Positions 26,381-35,776 of a stretch of 64,000 nt of DNA are shown piece by piece. The notes under the pieces are model-generated. The model saw only the letters and a list, made by a program, of their open reading frames with translations, was not told where the DNA came from and did not search any database. The DNA lies in contig NZ_JASNJE010000008.1 in assembly GCF_030164465.1 (NCBI RefSeq), positions 62,001 through 126,000 of the forward strand, read 5' to 3'. Both the position numbers and the translations under genes were made by a program. The stretch's first letter is position 1, and every line of letters begins with the position of its first letter. Origin of the DNA: Sedimentitalea xiamensis. GTDB lineage: Bacteria > Pseudomonadota > Alphaproteobacteria > Rhodobacterales > Rhodobacteraceae.

Positions 26381-28793
26381 GGTTCACCTCCTGAAGCCCG
26401 GAGAGTTCCATCAACCGGCGGGTTTCTTCGGCCAGCAGGCGTTCCTCGGCGGTGCCCTTGACCGGCACCTTGCCGACTTCGAGCAGCAAAGGCGCTGCGA
26501 GCGGCGTGATCCGGGGCAGGCGAAGCAGGTCCAGCCGGGGTCCGACCCGTTGCAGCATTTCTTCTATGCGGTGAAAATCGACCAGCCCGCGCAGGGCTTC
26601 GGTTCGCGTGATGTCCAGCATCAGGTGGTCCGGGTCATATTTTTGCAGCGTGTCATATAGGATATCGGAAGAAAACGTCGCCTGCCGACCGGATTTCCGG
26701 GCGCTTGGCGTATTGCGTTCGATCAGTCCGGCAATCGTGGCGCTGGCGCGGAAGGTCCGTTTCATCACCGCATTGCCATCCAGCCAGCCCTTCAGACCGT
26801 CGCGCAGGCTGCGTGCATCCAGCAGCGCGGATGCGTCCAGAACCGGGTCGAGCCCCCAGATCAGCGTGGCATAGTCGGTCGCAACGAAGCCCAGGGGATG
26901 CAGGCCCAGATCTTCCATCCGCTTGGTCAGAAGCAGGCCCAGAGTCTGCTGCGCATTGCGGCCGGCAAATCCATAGACACAGACATGTTCCCGCCCGTCG
27001 TGGGGGAAGCTCTCGATCAGCAGCCGGTCCCGTTCCGGCAGGCGCGACATGCGCTTCTGAAGGGCGAGCCAGTCTCGGGTGTGCTCGGGAAGCTGCGGCC
27101 AGTGCGGCTGGGCGAAGAGTTCGAGAATCCGGGCGCTCAACTGTGTGGAGGTGGCGAACTTGGTGCCGGAAAAAGTGGCGATCCGGGGCGTTCGGCCCGC
27201 GTCGCGTGTGACTTCGACCGTCATGTCGCGCAACCCGTCGTAGCGCACGATTTGCCCCCCGATCAGGAAGGTATCCCCCGGTGTCAGGGTCGCGGCAAAG
27301 GCTTCCTCGACCTCTCCCAGGGGTTTGCCGACCCGGTTGCGTTTCAGCCGGACTTTCAGGGTGTCGGTGTCCTGGATCGTGCCGATGTTCATGCGGATAC
27401 GCTGGGCGCTGCGCGGATCGCGCAGGTGCCAGCGACCATCCGGACCCTGCCGCAGGCGTTGCCAGCGGTCATAGGCCCGCAGGGCATACCCGCCGGTTGC
27501 GGTGAAATCCAGGCACCGGTCGAATTCGGCGCGGGTCAGGTCCGCATAGGCGCCGGCGGTCGTCACCTCCGCGAACAGGTCGTCGGCGCGGAACGGTGCT
27601 GCGCAGGCGGCGATCAGGATATGCTGGCAAAGCACGTCCTGCGGTCCCTGGCCGCGCGGCTCGCCATCCAGATCGCCGGCGGTCGCCGCTTCCAGCGCCG
27701 CGACGCATTCGACGACTTCGAACCGGTTGGCAGGGACCAGAAGCGCCTTTGAGGGGGCGTTGTAGCGGTGATTGGCCCGCCCTATCCGCTGCACCAACCG
27801 TTTCACGTTCTTCGGCGCGCCGATCTGTATGACGAGATCCACGTCGCCCCAGTCGATGCCGAGGTCGAGGCTTCCGGTGCAGACAATGGCGCGCAACTCG
27901 CCCCGGACCATCGCCGCCTCCACACGCTGACGCTGCTGCCTGTCCAGGCTTCCGTGATGAATGCCGATCGGCAGGCCTTCGCTGTTGGCCAGCCACAGGT
28001 TGTGAAAGAAAATCTCGGCCTGCGCGCGGGTATTGTGAAAGATCAGCGTGGTCTTGTGGGTGCGGATCCGATCCAGCACCGCAGGGATCGCATAGGCTGC
28101 GCCGCCGCCGGCCCAGGGCGGCGGTTCCCGTGTCTGCAACATTGCGATGTCAGGCACCGGTCCCGGATCCGCGATCAGGATTTCACAGGGGTCCGGATGC
28201 CGCGCCAGCAAGGCGGCAATGGCCTTCGGGTCCTGAACCGTTGCCGAAAGGCCGACGCGGCGCAGGTCGGGGCAGAGCGTCTGCAAGCGGGACAGCGCCA
28301 GCATCAACTGGTCGCCACGCTTGCTTTCGGCCAGCGCATGGATCTCGTCGACGATGACGCGCTTCAATCCGGCGAACATGCGCGGGGCATCCTCGTAGGA
28401 GATCAGCAGGGCCAGGCTTTCCGGTGTCGTCAGGAGGATATGCGGAGGATCGGCGCGTTGCCGTTTCTTGCGGCTGGCGGGCGTGTCGCCGGTGCGATCC
28501 TCGATCCGGATGTCCAAGCCGATCTCTTCCACCGGTGTGCGCAGGTTGCGCTTGATATCGGCGGCCAGCGCCTTGAGCGGGCTGATGTAAAGCGTGTGCA
28601 GACCCGGATGGGGCGCGGTGGTCAGGTCGGCCAGCGTCGGCAGGAAGCCGGCCATGGTCTTTCCGCCGCCGGTCGGGGCGATAAGCAGCGTGGCCGGGTG
28701 ATCCGCCGCGTCCAGCATGGCGCGCTGATGCGGGTGCAGTGCCCAGTCACGCGATGAAAACCACTGTTCGATGGAGGGCGGAAGACCGGTCAT
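26361..28793 (-). CDS. Ligase-associated DEXH-box DNA helicase (Lhr-like)
   Basis: Superfamily 2 helicase of 810 residues from the Lhr family, the subgroup found with PdeM and an ATP-dependent ligase. Walker A is APTGGGKT (39-46), motif II is DEIH (149-152), SATVQDPK is motif III, and IGRANHRYN lies in motif VI. The C-terminal Lhr-specific domains extend from about 480 to 810, with ATDYATLIWGLDPVL near 675. The gene opens the operon helicase-pdeM and has a perfect LexA box 33 bases before its start codon, so SOS induction is likely. Confidence 0.92.
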   Translation of the reverse strand: MTGLPPSIEQWFSSRDWALHPHQRAMLDAADHPATLLIAPTGGGKTMAGFLPTLADLTTAPHPGLHTLYISPLKALAADIKRNLRTPVEEIGLDIRIEDRTGDTPASRKKRQRADPPHILLTTPESLALLISYEDAPRMFAGLKRVIVDEIHALAESKRGDQLMLALSRLQTLCPDLRRVGLSATVQDPKAIAALLARHPDPCEILIADPGPVPDIAMLQTREPPPWAGGGAAYAIPAVLDRIRTHKTTLIFHNTRAQAEIFFHNLWLANSEGLPIGIHHGSLDRQQRQRVEAAMVRGELRAIVCTGSLDLGIDWGDVDLVIQIGAPKNVKRLVQRIGRANHRYNAPSKALLVPANRFEVVECVAALEAATAGDLDGEPRGQGPQDVLCQHILIAACAAPFRADDLFAEVTTAGAYADLTRAEFDRCLDFTATGGYALRAYDRWQRLRQGPDGRWHLRDPRSAQRIRMNIGTIQDTDTLKVRLKRNRVGKPLGEVEEAFAATLTPGDTFLIGGQIVRYDGLRDMTVEVTRDAGRTPRIATFSGTKFATSTQLSARILELFAQPHWPQLPEHTRDWLALQKRMSRLPERDRLLIESFPHDGREHVCVYGFAGRNAQQTLGLLLTKRMEDLGLHPLGFVATDYATLIWGLDPVLDASALLDARSLRDGLKGWLDGNAVMKRTFRASATIAGLIERNTPSARKSGRQATFSSDILYDTLQKYDPDHLMLDITRTEALRGLVDFHRIEEMLQRVGPRLDLLRLPRITPLAAPLLLEVGKVPVKGTAEERLLAEETRRLMELSGLQEVNRVASPA

Positions 28794-28825
28794 CCGCCAA
28801 GTTTAGCGGCTAATATCGAGGATTG

Positions 28826-28840
28826 GAACGGGTCGTGAAC
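28826..28840 (-). promoter_or_regulatory. Perfect LexA (SOS) box upstream of the helicase-pdeM operon
   Basis: GAAC-GGGTCGT-GAAC, read on the minus strand as GTTC-N7-GTTC, is the alphaproteobacterial LexA operator without mismatch. It lies 33 bases upstream of the helicase start, where a repressor would cover the promoter. Confidence 0.75.
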
Positions 28841-28900
28841 ATCACGTGGCGCGCCGATCCGTGTTTCGGTCCGCGCAGGGCGAAGCGGTCCGCCCCGGCG

Positions 28901-30208
28901 CTATTTCACGATCTTTTCATCCTTCACGAACATGTTGGCCCAGGCCCTGTCGATCAGGTCGGGCGTCATCTGGTAGGGGATGCCTTCGAACTCGCAGATC
29001 GCGATCATCTGGTCGATCAGGAAGACCGGTTGATAGTTGGCGTAGATATTGTCGATGGTGGGATACTTGGTCTTCAGCAGGTAGACGAGCGATGCCTCGT
29101 CCAGCGGCATTCCCTTCTTGCGGGCCACCAGCGCAAAGATCTTCAGGAAGTTTTCCTGGCTTGGTCCGTCGATCTTGATCTTGAAGAAGATCCGGCGCAG
29201 CGCGGCCTTGTCGAAAATCTCGTTCGGGTGGAAGTTGGTCGAAAAGATCACCAGCGTGTCGAACGGCACTTCGAATTTCTCGCCCGATTGCAGGCCGAGG
29301 ATGTCTTTGCCTTCCTCCAGCGGCACGATCCAGCGGTTGATCAGCGCCTGCGGCGGTTCTTCCTGCCTGCCGAGGTCATCGACGATGAAGATGCCGCCGG
29401 TCGATTTCAACTGGAGCGGCGCCTGGTAGGTGCGCGCCGTGGGATTGTAGACCAGATCGAGCATTTTCAGCGACAGCTCGCCGCCGGTCACGACGGTCGG
29501 GCGTTCACAGCAGACATAGCGCGTGTCGAACCGCCTGGCGCGGCGCAGCGAATTCGGATCGTCGCGGATTTCCTCGACGGCGGAGTGCACGATCGGATCG
29601 TAGACCGTGATGACCTGTCCGGAATATTCGATCGCGCGGGGGACATAGACCCTGTCGCCAAGCGCGTCGCGCACCCCGTTGGAGATCGAGGATTTCCCGT
29701 TGCCCGGCGGGCCATACATCAGGATCGACCGACCGGCGCTGACGGCGGGTCCAAGATGGTCCAGCAGGCTGTCGGGCAGGATCAGATGGCCCATCGCGCG
29801 GGTCAGCTGGTCGCGCGTGATCTGGATGTTGCGGATCGACTGCCGTTTGACCTGCTCGCGGTAGACATCCAGCGGAACCGGCATCGCGCCGAAATATTCC
29901 GACTGGGCCAGCGCGTCCAGCGCCCGCGCCTTGCCCGCGTCGGTCAATTGGTATCCCATCTCGTTGCCATTGTTGGCATTGAGCGTTCCGGTCGCTTCCA
30001 GCAGGCGCTGGTCGCGGGCGATATCGACGAGTTCCTGCGTCACCTGGAGCGGCAGGCAGATGGCGGTGGCGATCTCCGACACGGTATCGACATTCTTGCG
30101 GAATATCGTTTTCAGCAGGATGTCGCGCATCATGACCATCGGCAACTGCATCTCGGCCATGCTGCGCGGCGAAGGGGGCTCCATGACGGGGGAGGTTTGC
30201 ATGTTCAT
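28901..30208 (-). CDS. AAA+ ATPase of unknown function at the end of the tad locus
   Basis: A 435-residue ATPase. The N-terminal part (about 30-110) looks like a winged-helix domain (LPLQVTQELVDIARDQRLLE, then a YQLTDAGKARA segment as in transcription regulators). The AAA+ core has Walker A GPPGNGKS (166-173), Walker B IFIVDD (273-278) and a sensor 1 asparagine in VIFSTNFHP. A CxC-like pair appears in YVCCERP (233-234). No membrane helix. It lies last in the minus-strand tad gene order, after cpaA with a 152-base gap, so a role in pilus assembly or its regulation is likely but not shown. Confidence 0.85.
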   Translation of the reverse strand: MNMQTSPVMEPPSPRSMAEMQLPMVMMRDILLKTIFRKNVDTVSEIATAICLPLQVTQELVDIARDQRLLEATGTLNANNGNEMGYQLTDAGKARALDALAQSEYFGAMPVPLDVYREQVKRQSIRNIQITRDQLTRAMGHLILPDSLLDHLGPAVSAGRSILMYGPPGNGKSSISNGVRDALGDRVYVPRAIEYSGQVITVYDPIVHSAVEEIRDDPNSLRRARRFDTRYVCCERPTVVTGGELSLKMLDLVYNPTARTYQAPLQLKSTGGIFIVDDLGRQEEPPQALINRWIVPLEEGKDILGLQSGEKFEVPFDTLVIFSTNFHPNEIFDKAALRRIFFKIKIDGPSQENFLKIFALVARKKGMPLDEASLVYLLKTKYPTIDNIYANYQPVFLIDQMIAICEFEGIPYQMTPDLIDRAWANMFVKDEKIVK

Positions 30209-30335
30209 CTGGCTTGCCTGTCGGTTGTCGTGCTGCTGCGAGTCAGACTAGCGGCGATGTTTGGCAGGAATGCGGCAAGCAAGGCACGACATGCGGGCTT
30301 TCTCTGGCTGTGTCCGGATGCGCGTGACCGGCGGG

Positions 30336-30356
30336 TTCCGGCAAAGGGCGCCGGAA
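30336..30356 (-). terminator. Hairpin after cpaA
   Basis: Inverted repeat TTCCGGC/GCCGGAA (30336-30342 and 30350-30356), loop of 7, starts four bases past the cpaA stop on the minus strand. No U-tract follows, so it may be an RNA-stability element rather than a full terminator. Confidence 0.4.
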
Positions 30357-30360
30357 TGGG

Positions 30361-30855
30361 TCAGGCGCCGAACTGCGATCCGAGCAAGAGATAGATCGCC
30401 AGCGTTCCGCCCAGCGACAGACCCATGGGGAATTTCCAGCCGGCGGTCCAGCTTGTCCAATCCGGCGCGATCCGGCGCAACGGTGTGTATTTCACCAGCC
30501 GGTGCGTGACGAAAGCCGCCAGGAGGTTGGCTGCGAAAATCGCGATGAGTAGCCGCAGGTCGCCGATGGCGATGAACGGGGCGGCGGCGGCGGCGAATTT
30601 GGCATCCCCCGCGCCGATCGCGCCCGCCGCGTTCAGCACGATCCCAACGACCAGGATGACGCCCATCTGCAACAGGCGGACGCCATATGTCGGCAGGGGC
30701 AGCACGAAGAGTCCCACGACCACGAAAACCGCGGCCAGCAGAAGAACCGCCTGATTGGTGATGCGCATTTCCCGCAGATCCGTGAACGCCACGTAAAAAC
30801 AGATCGGCAGGACGAACGGCAGGAACCAGAGCGCCGCTGACGCGGAGACCGCCAT
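30361..30855 (-). CDS. cpaA: Prepilin peptidase CpaA/TadV
   Basis: Aspartyl protease of the A24 family that cleaves the Flp prepilin leader. The 164 residues are nearly all membrane helices. The two catalytic aspartates are D26 in VAFTDLREMRITN and D84 in the GxGD motif GAGDAKFAA. It lacks the N-terminal methyltransferase domain of large PilD enzymes, as is standard for tad peptidases. It lies four bases after the TPR lipoprotein gene and is cotranscribed with the locus. Confidence 0.92.
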   Translation of the reverse strand: MAVSASAALWFLPFVLPICFYVAFTDLREMRITNQAVLLLAAVFVVVGLFVLPLPTYGVRLLQMGVILVVGIVLNAAGAIGAGDAKFAAAAAPFIAIGDLRLLIAIFAANLLAAFVTHRLVKYTPLRRIAPDWTSWTAGWKFPMGLSLGGTLAIYLLLGSQFGA

Positions 30856-30859
30856 CGGA

Positions 30860-31708
30860 TCAGGTGCTTTCCAGCGCCCGCAGGGATCTGGCGGCTTCTT
30901 CGAAGTGCTGCGGATGGGTGTTGATGGCTTCCCGCAACAGACCTTCTCCGGTCTTCACATCGCCCTGCTTGATCGCGGTCAGGGCCATGGTGTGCAACAG
31001 TTCCGCCCGTTCCGTCTGGTCCATCGGAACCACCGGCAACGAATAGTTGCGTTGCGCCCCGCGCGCCAGAACCAGGTTGTTCTTGGCGGTGAAGAGCGTC
31101 GGGTCCTGCCGGATCGCTTCGCCGAACAGTCGCTCCGCTCCGGCGAAATCGCCGCGGGTCAGCTTCGAATAGCCCCAGTTGTTCATGACCCCGGCGGGTT
31201 TGGTGGTCAGGCCGACCGCCGTGTCATAGAAACTGTCGGACTTGTCCCATTCCTTGTTGGCGTCGGCCACCATGGCTTCGAGACGATAGCGCTTGAAGGT
31301 TTCATGGGTCGGCGGCACGCTGTCCAGCGTCTGTTCCGCGGCCTTCCAGTCGCTGTTGCGGATCTGTGCGTCGGCCAGTTCGACCTTGTCCCCTGCATTG
31401 GAACCGGTCATTCCGACCACTTTCGTCCAGGCGGCGGCGCCTTCTGTATTGCGTTTTGCCCGCACCAGCGACGTCGCGAGCCCACGCTGCAAATCTATCC
31501 GGCCCGGACTTTTCTGCAGGCTGCGGGAAAAGTAGTCGACGGCCTCGTTGGGGTCGGCGACGGTCAACATCACATCGTTCAGGTCGCTTTCGTCGACGAC
31601 ATTCACGTCCTGAAAGGCCCGTTCAACCGTCTCGTCGGGTTTCTCGGAACAGGCCGAAAGAATAAGACCGCCCACGAGAACAACCGGAATCAGAATGAGG
31701 TGGCGCAT
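30860..31708 (-). CDS. TPR lipoprotein of the tad locus
   Basis: A 282-residue exported protein. The lipobox LSAC puts the lipidated cysteine at residue 20. The rest is helical and fits five or more tetratricopeptide repeats (segments like PAGVMNNWGYSKLTRGDFAGA and RIDLQRGLATSLVRAKRN). Tad loci often carry such TadD-like pilotins or assembly scaffolds; two occur side by side here. Its exact partner is unknown. It lies between the second TPR lipoprotein gene and cpaA on the same strand. Confidence 0.85.
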   Translation of the reverse strand: MRHLILIPVVLVGGLILSACSEKPDETVERAFQDVNVVDESDLNDVMLTVADPNEAVDYFSRSLQKSPGRIDLQRGLATSLVRAKRNTEGAAAWTKVVGMTGSNAGDKVELADAQIRNSDWKAAEQTLDSVPPTHETFKRYRLEAMVADANKEWDKSDSFYDTAVGLTTKPAGVMNNWGYSKLTRGDFAGAERLFGEAIRQDPTLFTAKNNLVLARGAQRNYSLPVVPMDQTERAELLHTMALTAIKQGDVKTGEGLLREAINTHPQHFEEAARSLRALEST

Positions 31709-31738
31709 TTTTTGCGTCCTTTACTGCTCTTGCCTCTG

Positions 31739-32329
31739 TCATGGTGTCTTCCGGATCAGGAATTCGCTGCTGCCCCGGCGCACCAATTTATAGTCTTCAT
31801 TTTCCGGCTCCTTGATAGCAGAATTTTCCGATTTTGCGAGCGCTAAGCGCAAATTGTCGCGGATTGAGTCACTTTCGCCATTGTCCAGCGCATAGGCCTT
31901 TCGGAAAATCTGCGTGGCTTCGGCGATCTCGCCCATTTCCATCAATACAACCCCAAGGTTATTCCAGGCCTCCGGCCAGTCCGGCGCGGCGACGACGGCG
32001 CGGCGCAGCAGTTTCTCGGATTGCCCAAGCCGTCCCAGCCCGAGATTGGCGGTGCCGAGACCGGTCAGGATTTCCGGGGTCATGCCTTGTTCGAGCGCGG
32101 CGCGGGTGAAGGCATCCAGCGCCAGTTCGTATTCCGATGCCGCCATCAGACGATTTCCAACCTCGACCCCGTCGACCGCATCCTTGCGCAGATCGACGCC
32201 CGGTGCATAGGGGCTGTCGGGCAGGTTCGTGATCGGCGCGGGTCCGCAGGCGGCCACCGCCGAACAAACGGCGATGGCCAGACATGCAATACGGGGTATC
32301 GATTTTCGCGTCGCCTTTGCTGGCGCCAT
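31739..32329 (-). CDS. tadD: TadD-like TPR lipoprotein
   Basis: A 196-residue lipoprotein (lipobox VAAC, cysteine 28) with three tetratricopeptide repeats (about 60-165; the clearest is PDWPEAWNNLGVVLMEMGEI). TadD proteins are outer-membrane pilotins needed for Flp pilus biogenesis, probably placing the secretin. The C-terminal tail (about 170-196) is acidic then basic. It starts one base after the tadC stop on the minus strand, so it is part of the same operon. Confidence 0.88.
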   Translation of the reverse strand: MAPAKATRKSIPRIACLAIAVCSAVAACGPAPITNLPDSPYAPGVDLRKDAVDGVEVGNRLMAASEYELALDAFTRAALEQGMTPEILTGLGTANLGLGRLGQSEKLLRRAVVAAPDWPEAWNNLGVVLMEMGEIAEATQIFRKAYALDNGESDSIRDNLRLALAKSENSAIKEPENEDYKLVRRGSSEFLIRKTP

Positions 32330-32330
32330 G

Positions 32331-33320
32331 TCACTGGTTGCCCAATTGTCCCAAGTTCGCGATGCCCTGCGCCGATGGGCTGATCAGGATGATCAGCAGC
32401 GGGGGCACCGTCAGACCCATAGTGGCAAGGGTCATTTTGGTTGGCAACTTGTTTGCGGCCTCTTCGGCGCGCATCACGCGTTTGTCCCGCATTTCACCGG
32501 CGTAGACCCGGAGGGCTTCGGCGATCGAGGTGCCGAAGGCGGCGGACTGGATCAGAACGGTCACGAAGGACGACACATCCTGCACCCCGCAGCGCGTGCC
32601 CATGTCGCGCAGAACGGCGGACTTGTCCTTGCCGGCCTTCATCTCGTAGGCGACGACCTCGAATTCCTCGGCCAGATCGGGGTAGGAGGCGTGCAGTTCC
32701 TTGGCCACCCGAACGATGGACTGATCCAGCGACTGGCCGGCCTCGACGCAGACCAGCATCATGTCCAGCGCGTCCGGAAAGCCGCGTTCGATGGTTTCCT
32801 TGCGTGCATCGACGCGCCGGGTGATCCAGTATTTCGGAATCATGTAGCCGATGCCGCCGGGGCCGATCGCGTACATGATCATCTTCTGGTTGTCCAATTC
32901 CTGCCCGCTGGCATTCAGCATCGCGATATAGGCGACACCGCCGATCAGGCCGATGATGCCAAGCGCGAACTGCGCGAAATGAAAGAACCGCACCGCGTCC
33001 TTTGACTGATAGCCGGCCTGGCGCAGTTTCAGTTGAATGGCCGACAGCTCGTCCTCATTCTTGGGTTCCAGGAAGGAGGCGAATTTCTGAAGCTGTTCGT
33101 TGCGGCCGTTCTGACGCAGCTTTTCCTTTTTCTTCTGGTCGCCTGTGCTTTGCGTGGTGCTGGCGCGCTTCAGCTTTTTCAGGGGATCCTCGCGCTGGTT
33201 CAGCATCAGCGGGATGGTGAGCAGGATCATGAACAATCCCAGCGCGCCAACCACGATGATGGGGCCGAACTCGCCAAGCGAATTTGTGAGCATGTCGTTG
33301 ATACCGGACAGAAATTGCAT
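32331..33320 (-). CDS. tadC: Tad pilus inner-membrane platform protein TadC
   Basis: Type II secretion F-domain protein, 329 residues. Two N-terminal membrane spans (about 15-40 and 115-150) frame a charged loop; the T2SSF domain (about 165-290) holds DALDMMLVCVEAGQSLDQSI, and two more hydrophobic segments end the protein. With TadB it forms the platform through which CpaF pushes Flp subunits. It lies nine bases after tadB. A stretch of KKLKRASTTQ basic residues (about 48-70) faces the cytosol. Confidence 0.93.
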   Translation of the reverse strand: MQFLSGINDMLTNSLGEFGPIIVVGALGLFMILLTIPLMLNQREDPLKKLKRASTTQSTGDQKKKEKLRQNGRNEQLQKFASFLEPKNEDELSAIQLKLRQAGYQSKDAVRFFHFAQFALGIIGLIGGVAYIAMLNASGQELDNQKMIMYAIGPGGIGYMIPKYWITRRVDARKETIERGFPDALDMMLVCVEAGQSLDQSIVRVAKELHASYPDLAEEFEVVAYEMKAGKDKSAVLRDMGTRCGVQDVSSFVTVLIQSAAFGTSIAEALRVYAGEMRDKRVMRAEEAANKLPTKMTLATMGLTVPPLLIILISPSAQGIANLGQLGNQ

Positions 33321-33329
33321 CTCGCGCCC

Positions 33330-34298
33330 CTATACTTTGATGTTGGTCAGAAAACGCATGACCATTAGGTTGGCCGACAGCAGGATGCCGACGACAAAGC
33401 AGCCCGGAATGAACCAGGGATGATCCTGCACTTCGACGTAGTAGTCCGGATCGTTCACCAGGATCACGACCAGGCACAGCAGAGGGAAGGCGGACAGGAA
33501 TTTTCCCGACCATTTCGCCTCTGCGGTGATTGCGTTCACCCGCCGGAACAGACGGAACCGGGCGCGGATCACCTTGGCCAGCCCGGCGAGGATCTCGGCC
33601 AGGTTGCCGCCCGATTGCTGCTGGATCGTCACGGCGACGGACAGGAACCGCAGATCCTGCATGTCCAGCCGTTCCGCCATTTCCTTGAGCGCATCGCCCA
33701 CGTCGCGGCCATAGGTGCTTTCATCGGCGATGATGCCGAACTCGGTTGCCAGGGGGTCTTCGATTTCCTTGGATACGATGGTGATGGCCGACGAGAACGG
33801 ATGCCCGACTCTCAGGCTGCGGACCATGAGTTCGACCGCATCCGGAAGCTGTTCGGCGATCATCGCCATCCGCTTCTTCGCCTTGGAATTGACCCAGAAA
33901 TAGACGCCGCCGATACCGATGCCGACCGAGGCGATCAGCCGGAGGGGGATTTCCGCCGTGGTCCCGATGCTCAGCGCGACAAAGGCGGCGACGGACAGCC
34001 CGGCCATGATCATGATCAATTGGCGCGGGGTAAAGGCGATGGCCGCCTTCTGCGCCTTCTCCGCCAGCAGCGAGTAGAGAGGGATGGATCTCGATTTCAT
34101 GTGCTGGCGCATTTCCTTGCGCAGCTGTTCCAGCACCTGTTCGCGTCCGGTGCCCTTGTCGAGCATCTCCAGACGCCGGTTGACCCGGCTGTTCAGGCTG
34201 ATGGATTTGCCAAAGGCGACCAGGTAGATGCCTTCGACGAGGACCAGAACCCCGACAAAGATCAACCCGTAGATAATCGGTTCCGCGCTCAGTTCCAT
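33330..34298 (-). CDS. tadB: Tad pilus inner-membrane platform protein TadB
   Basis: Paralogue of TadC, 322 residues, with membrane spans near 5-25, 95-140 and 275-315 and the T2SSF core around AEQLPDAVELMVRSLRVGHPF (about 155-180). The start ATG at 34298 overlaps the cpaF stop by one base (TGATG); a longer reading to 34355 lies inside cpaF. TadB and TadC form a heteromeric platform for the ATPase CpaF. Confidence 0.94.
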   Translation of the reverse strand: MELSAEPIIYGLIFVGVLVLVEGIYLVAFGKSISLNSRVNRRLEMLDKGTGREQVLEQLRKEMRQHMKSRSIPLYSLLAEKAQKAAIAFTPRQLIMIMAGLSVAAFVALSIGTTAEIPLRLIASVGIGIGGVYFWVNSKAKKRMAMIAEQLPDAVELMVRSLRVGHPFSSAITIVSKEIEDPLATEFGIIADESTYGRDVGDALKEMAERLDMQDLRFLSVAVTIQQQSGGNLAEILAGLAKVIRARFRLFRRVNAITAEAKWSGKFLSAFPLLCLVVILVNDPDYYVEVQDHPWFIPGCFVVGILLSANLMVMRFLTNIKV

Positions 34299-35755
34299 CA
34301 CTTGTGCTCCATCACGGTGGGTTCGTAGATCGACGCCGGCAGATCGTAGTTCCACATCCGGAAACGTTCCGAGAAATGGCTGCGCACGCCGGTGGCGGTG
34401 AAATGCCCGATGATCTTGTTGTCCGGGGTCAGTCCGACCCTCTGGTACTTGAAGATTTCCTGCATCGAGATCACGTCGCCCTCCATCCCGGTGATTTCGG
34501 TGATCGAGGTCATCCGGCGGCTTCCGTCCTGCAGGCGGCTGGCCTGCACGATCAGGTTGACGGCGGAAGAGATCTGGCTGCGCACCGCCTTCAGCGGCAT
34601 TTCGATCCCGGCCATGGCGATCATGTTCTCCAGCCGCGACACGCCATCGCGGGCAGAGTTCGCGTGGATCGTGGTCATGGAGCCGTCGTGGCCGGTGTTC
34701 ATTGCCTGCAGCATGTCGATGACTTCTTCGCCGCGGGTTTCCCCGACGATGATGCGGTCCGGTCGCATCCGCAGGGCGTTCTTCAGGCAGTCCCGCGGAC
34801 TGACTTCGCCCTTGCCCTCGACGTTCGGCGGACGGCTTTCCATCCGGCCGACATGGATCTGTTGCAACTGAAGTTCCGCGGTATCCTCGATCGTCAGGAT
34901 GCGTTCGGAATTGTCGATGAAACTGGAAAGTGCATTGAGCGTGGTGGTCTTGCCCGACCCGGTTCCACCGGACACGATGACATTCAGCCGGGTTGCGACA
35001 GCGGCTTGCAGATAGGCGGCCATTTCCTCGGAAAATGCGCCGAAGTTCACCAGGTCGTCGATGCCCAGCTTGTCTTTCTTGAATTTCCGGATCGACACGA
35101 GGCTGCCGTCGACGGCGATGGGCGGCACCATCGCGTTGAACCGCGACCCGTCCGCCAGGCGGGCGTCCACATATGGGTTTGATTCATCCACACGCCGGCC
35201 GACGGCGGACACGATCTTGTCGATGATGCGAAGAAGGTGGCGTTCGTCCTTGAAGGTGACGTCGCTGAGTTCCAGCTTGCCGGCCCGTTCCACGAAGACC
35301 TGCTGCGGGCCGTTGACCAGGATGTCGTTGACGGTTTCGTCCTGAAGCAGGGTTTCCAGGGGGCCGAGGCCGGTGACTTCGTCATAGAGTTCCTTGTTCA
35401 GGGTCTGGCGATCCTCCCGGTTGAGGATGAGCCCCTTTTCTTCCAGCAATTCTCCGGCGATCGAACTGATTTCCGTGCGCAGTTCCGCCTCGCTCGCGTG
35501 TTCCAGCGCGGCCAGGTTGAGATTGTCCAGAAGCGAACGGTGCAGTTCGATCTTGATCTCGCCAAGGCGTTCCTTGCGCTTGCGGTCCTTGTCGGCGGAT
35601 CCGGGTTCTGCCGCCTTGGCGGGCATCGGACGCCGCAGGCTGGCCGCGGGTGCCTGTTCGGCCTTGGGCTGCGGCTGGGCCTCGATATTGACGACCTTGG
35701 CGGCGTGCCTGGCCGAGGCTGCGGTCGGTGATGCTTTCTTGTATTTCGAGAACAT
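34298..35755 (-). CDS. cpaF: Tad pilus assembly ATPase CpaF/TadA
   Basis: Hexameric secretion ATPase, 485 residues, driving both extension and retraction of Flp pili. A disordered N-terminus (about 1-60) and a helical bundle precede the N1 domain. The RecA core has Walker A GGTGSGKT (263-270), the Asp box and Walker B near [12 protein letters not shown] (about 335-347), then TTIHANS. The sequence is of the CpaF/TadA branch of type II/IV secretion ATPases. Upstream cpaE is 21 bases away; downstream tadB overlaps. Confidence 0.97.
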   Translation of the reverse strand: MFSKYKKASPTAASARHAAKVVNIEAQPQPKAEQAPAASLRRPMPAKAAEPGSADKDRKRKERLGEIKIELHRSLLDNLNLAALEHASEAELRTEISSIAGELLEEKGLILNREDRQTLNKELYDEVTGLGPLETLLQDETVNDILVNGPQQVFVERAGKLELSDVTFKDERHLLRIIDKIVSAVGRRVDESNPYVDARLADGSRFNAMVPPIAVDGSLVSIRKFKKDKLGIDDLVNFGAFSEEMAAYLQAAVATRLNVIVSGGTGSGKTTTLNALSSFIDNSERILTIEDTAELQLQQIHVGRMESRPPNVEGKGEVSPRDCLKNALRMRPDRIIVGETRGEEVIDMLQAMNTGHDGSMTTIHANSARDGVSRLENMIAMAGIEMPLKAVRSQISSAVNLIVQASRLQDGSRRMTSITEITGMEGDVISMQEIFKYQRVGLTPDNKIIGHFTATGVRSHFSERFRMWNYDLPASIYEPTVMEHK

Positions 35756-35776
35756 GATCCTGAACCCCTTGAAAGG

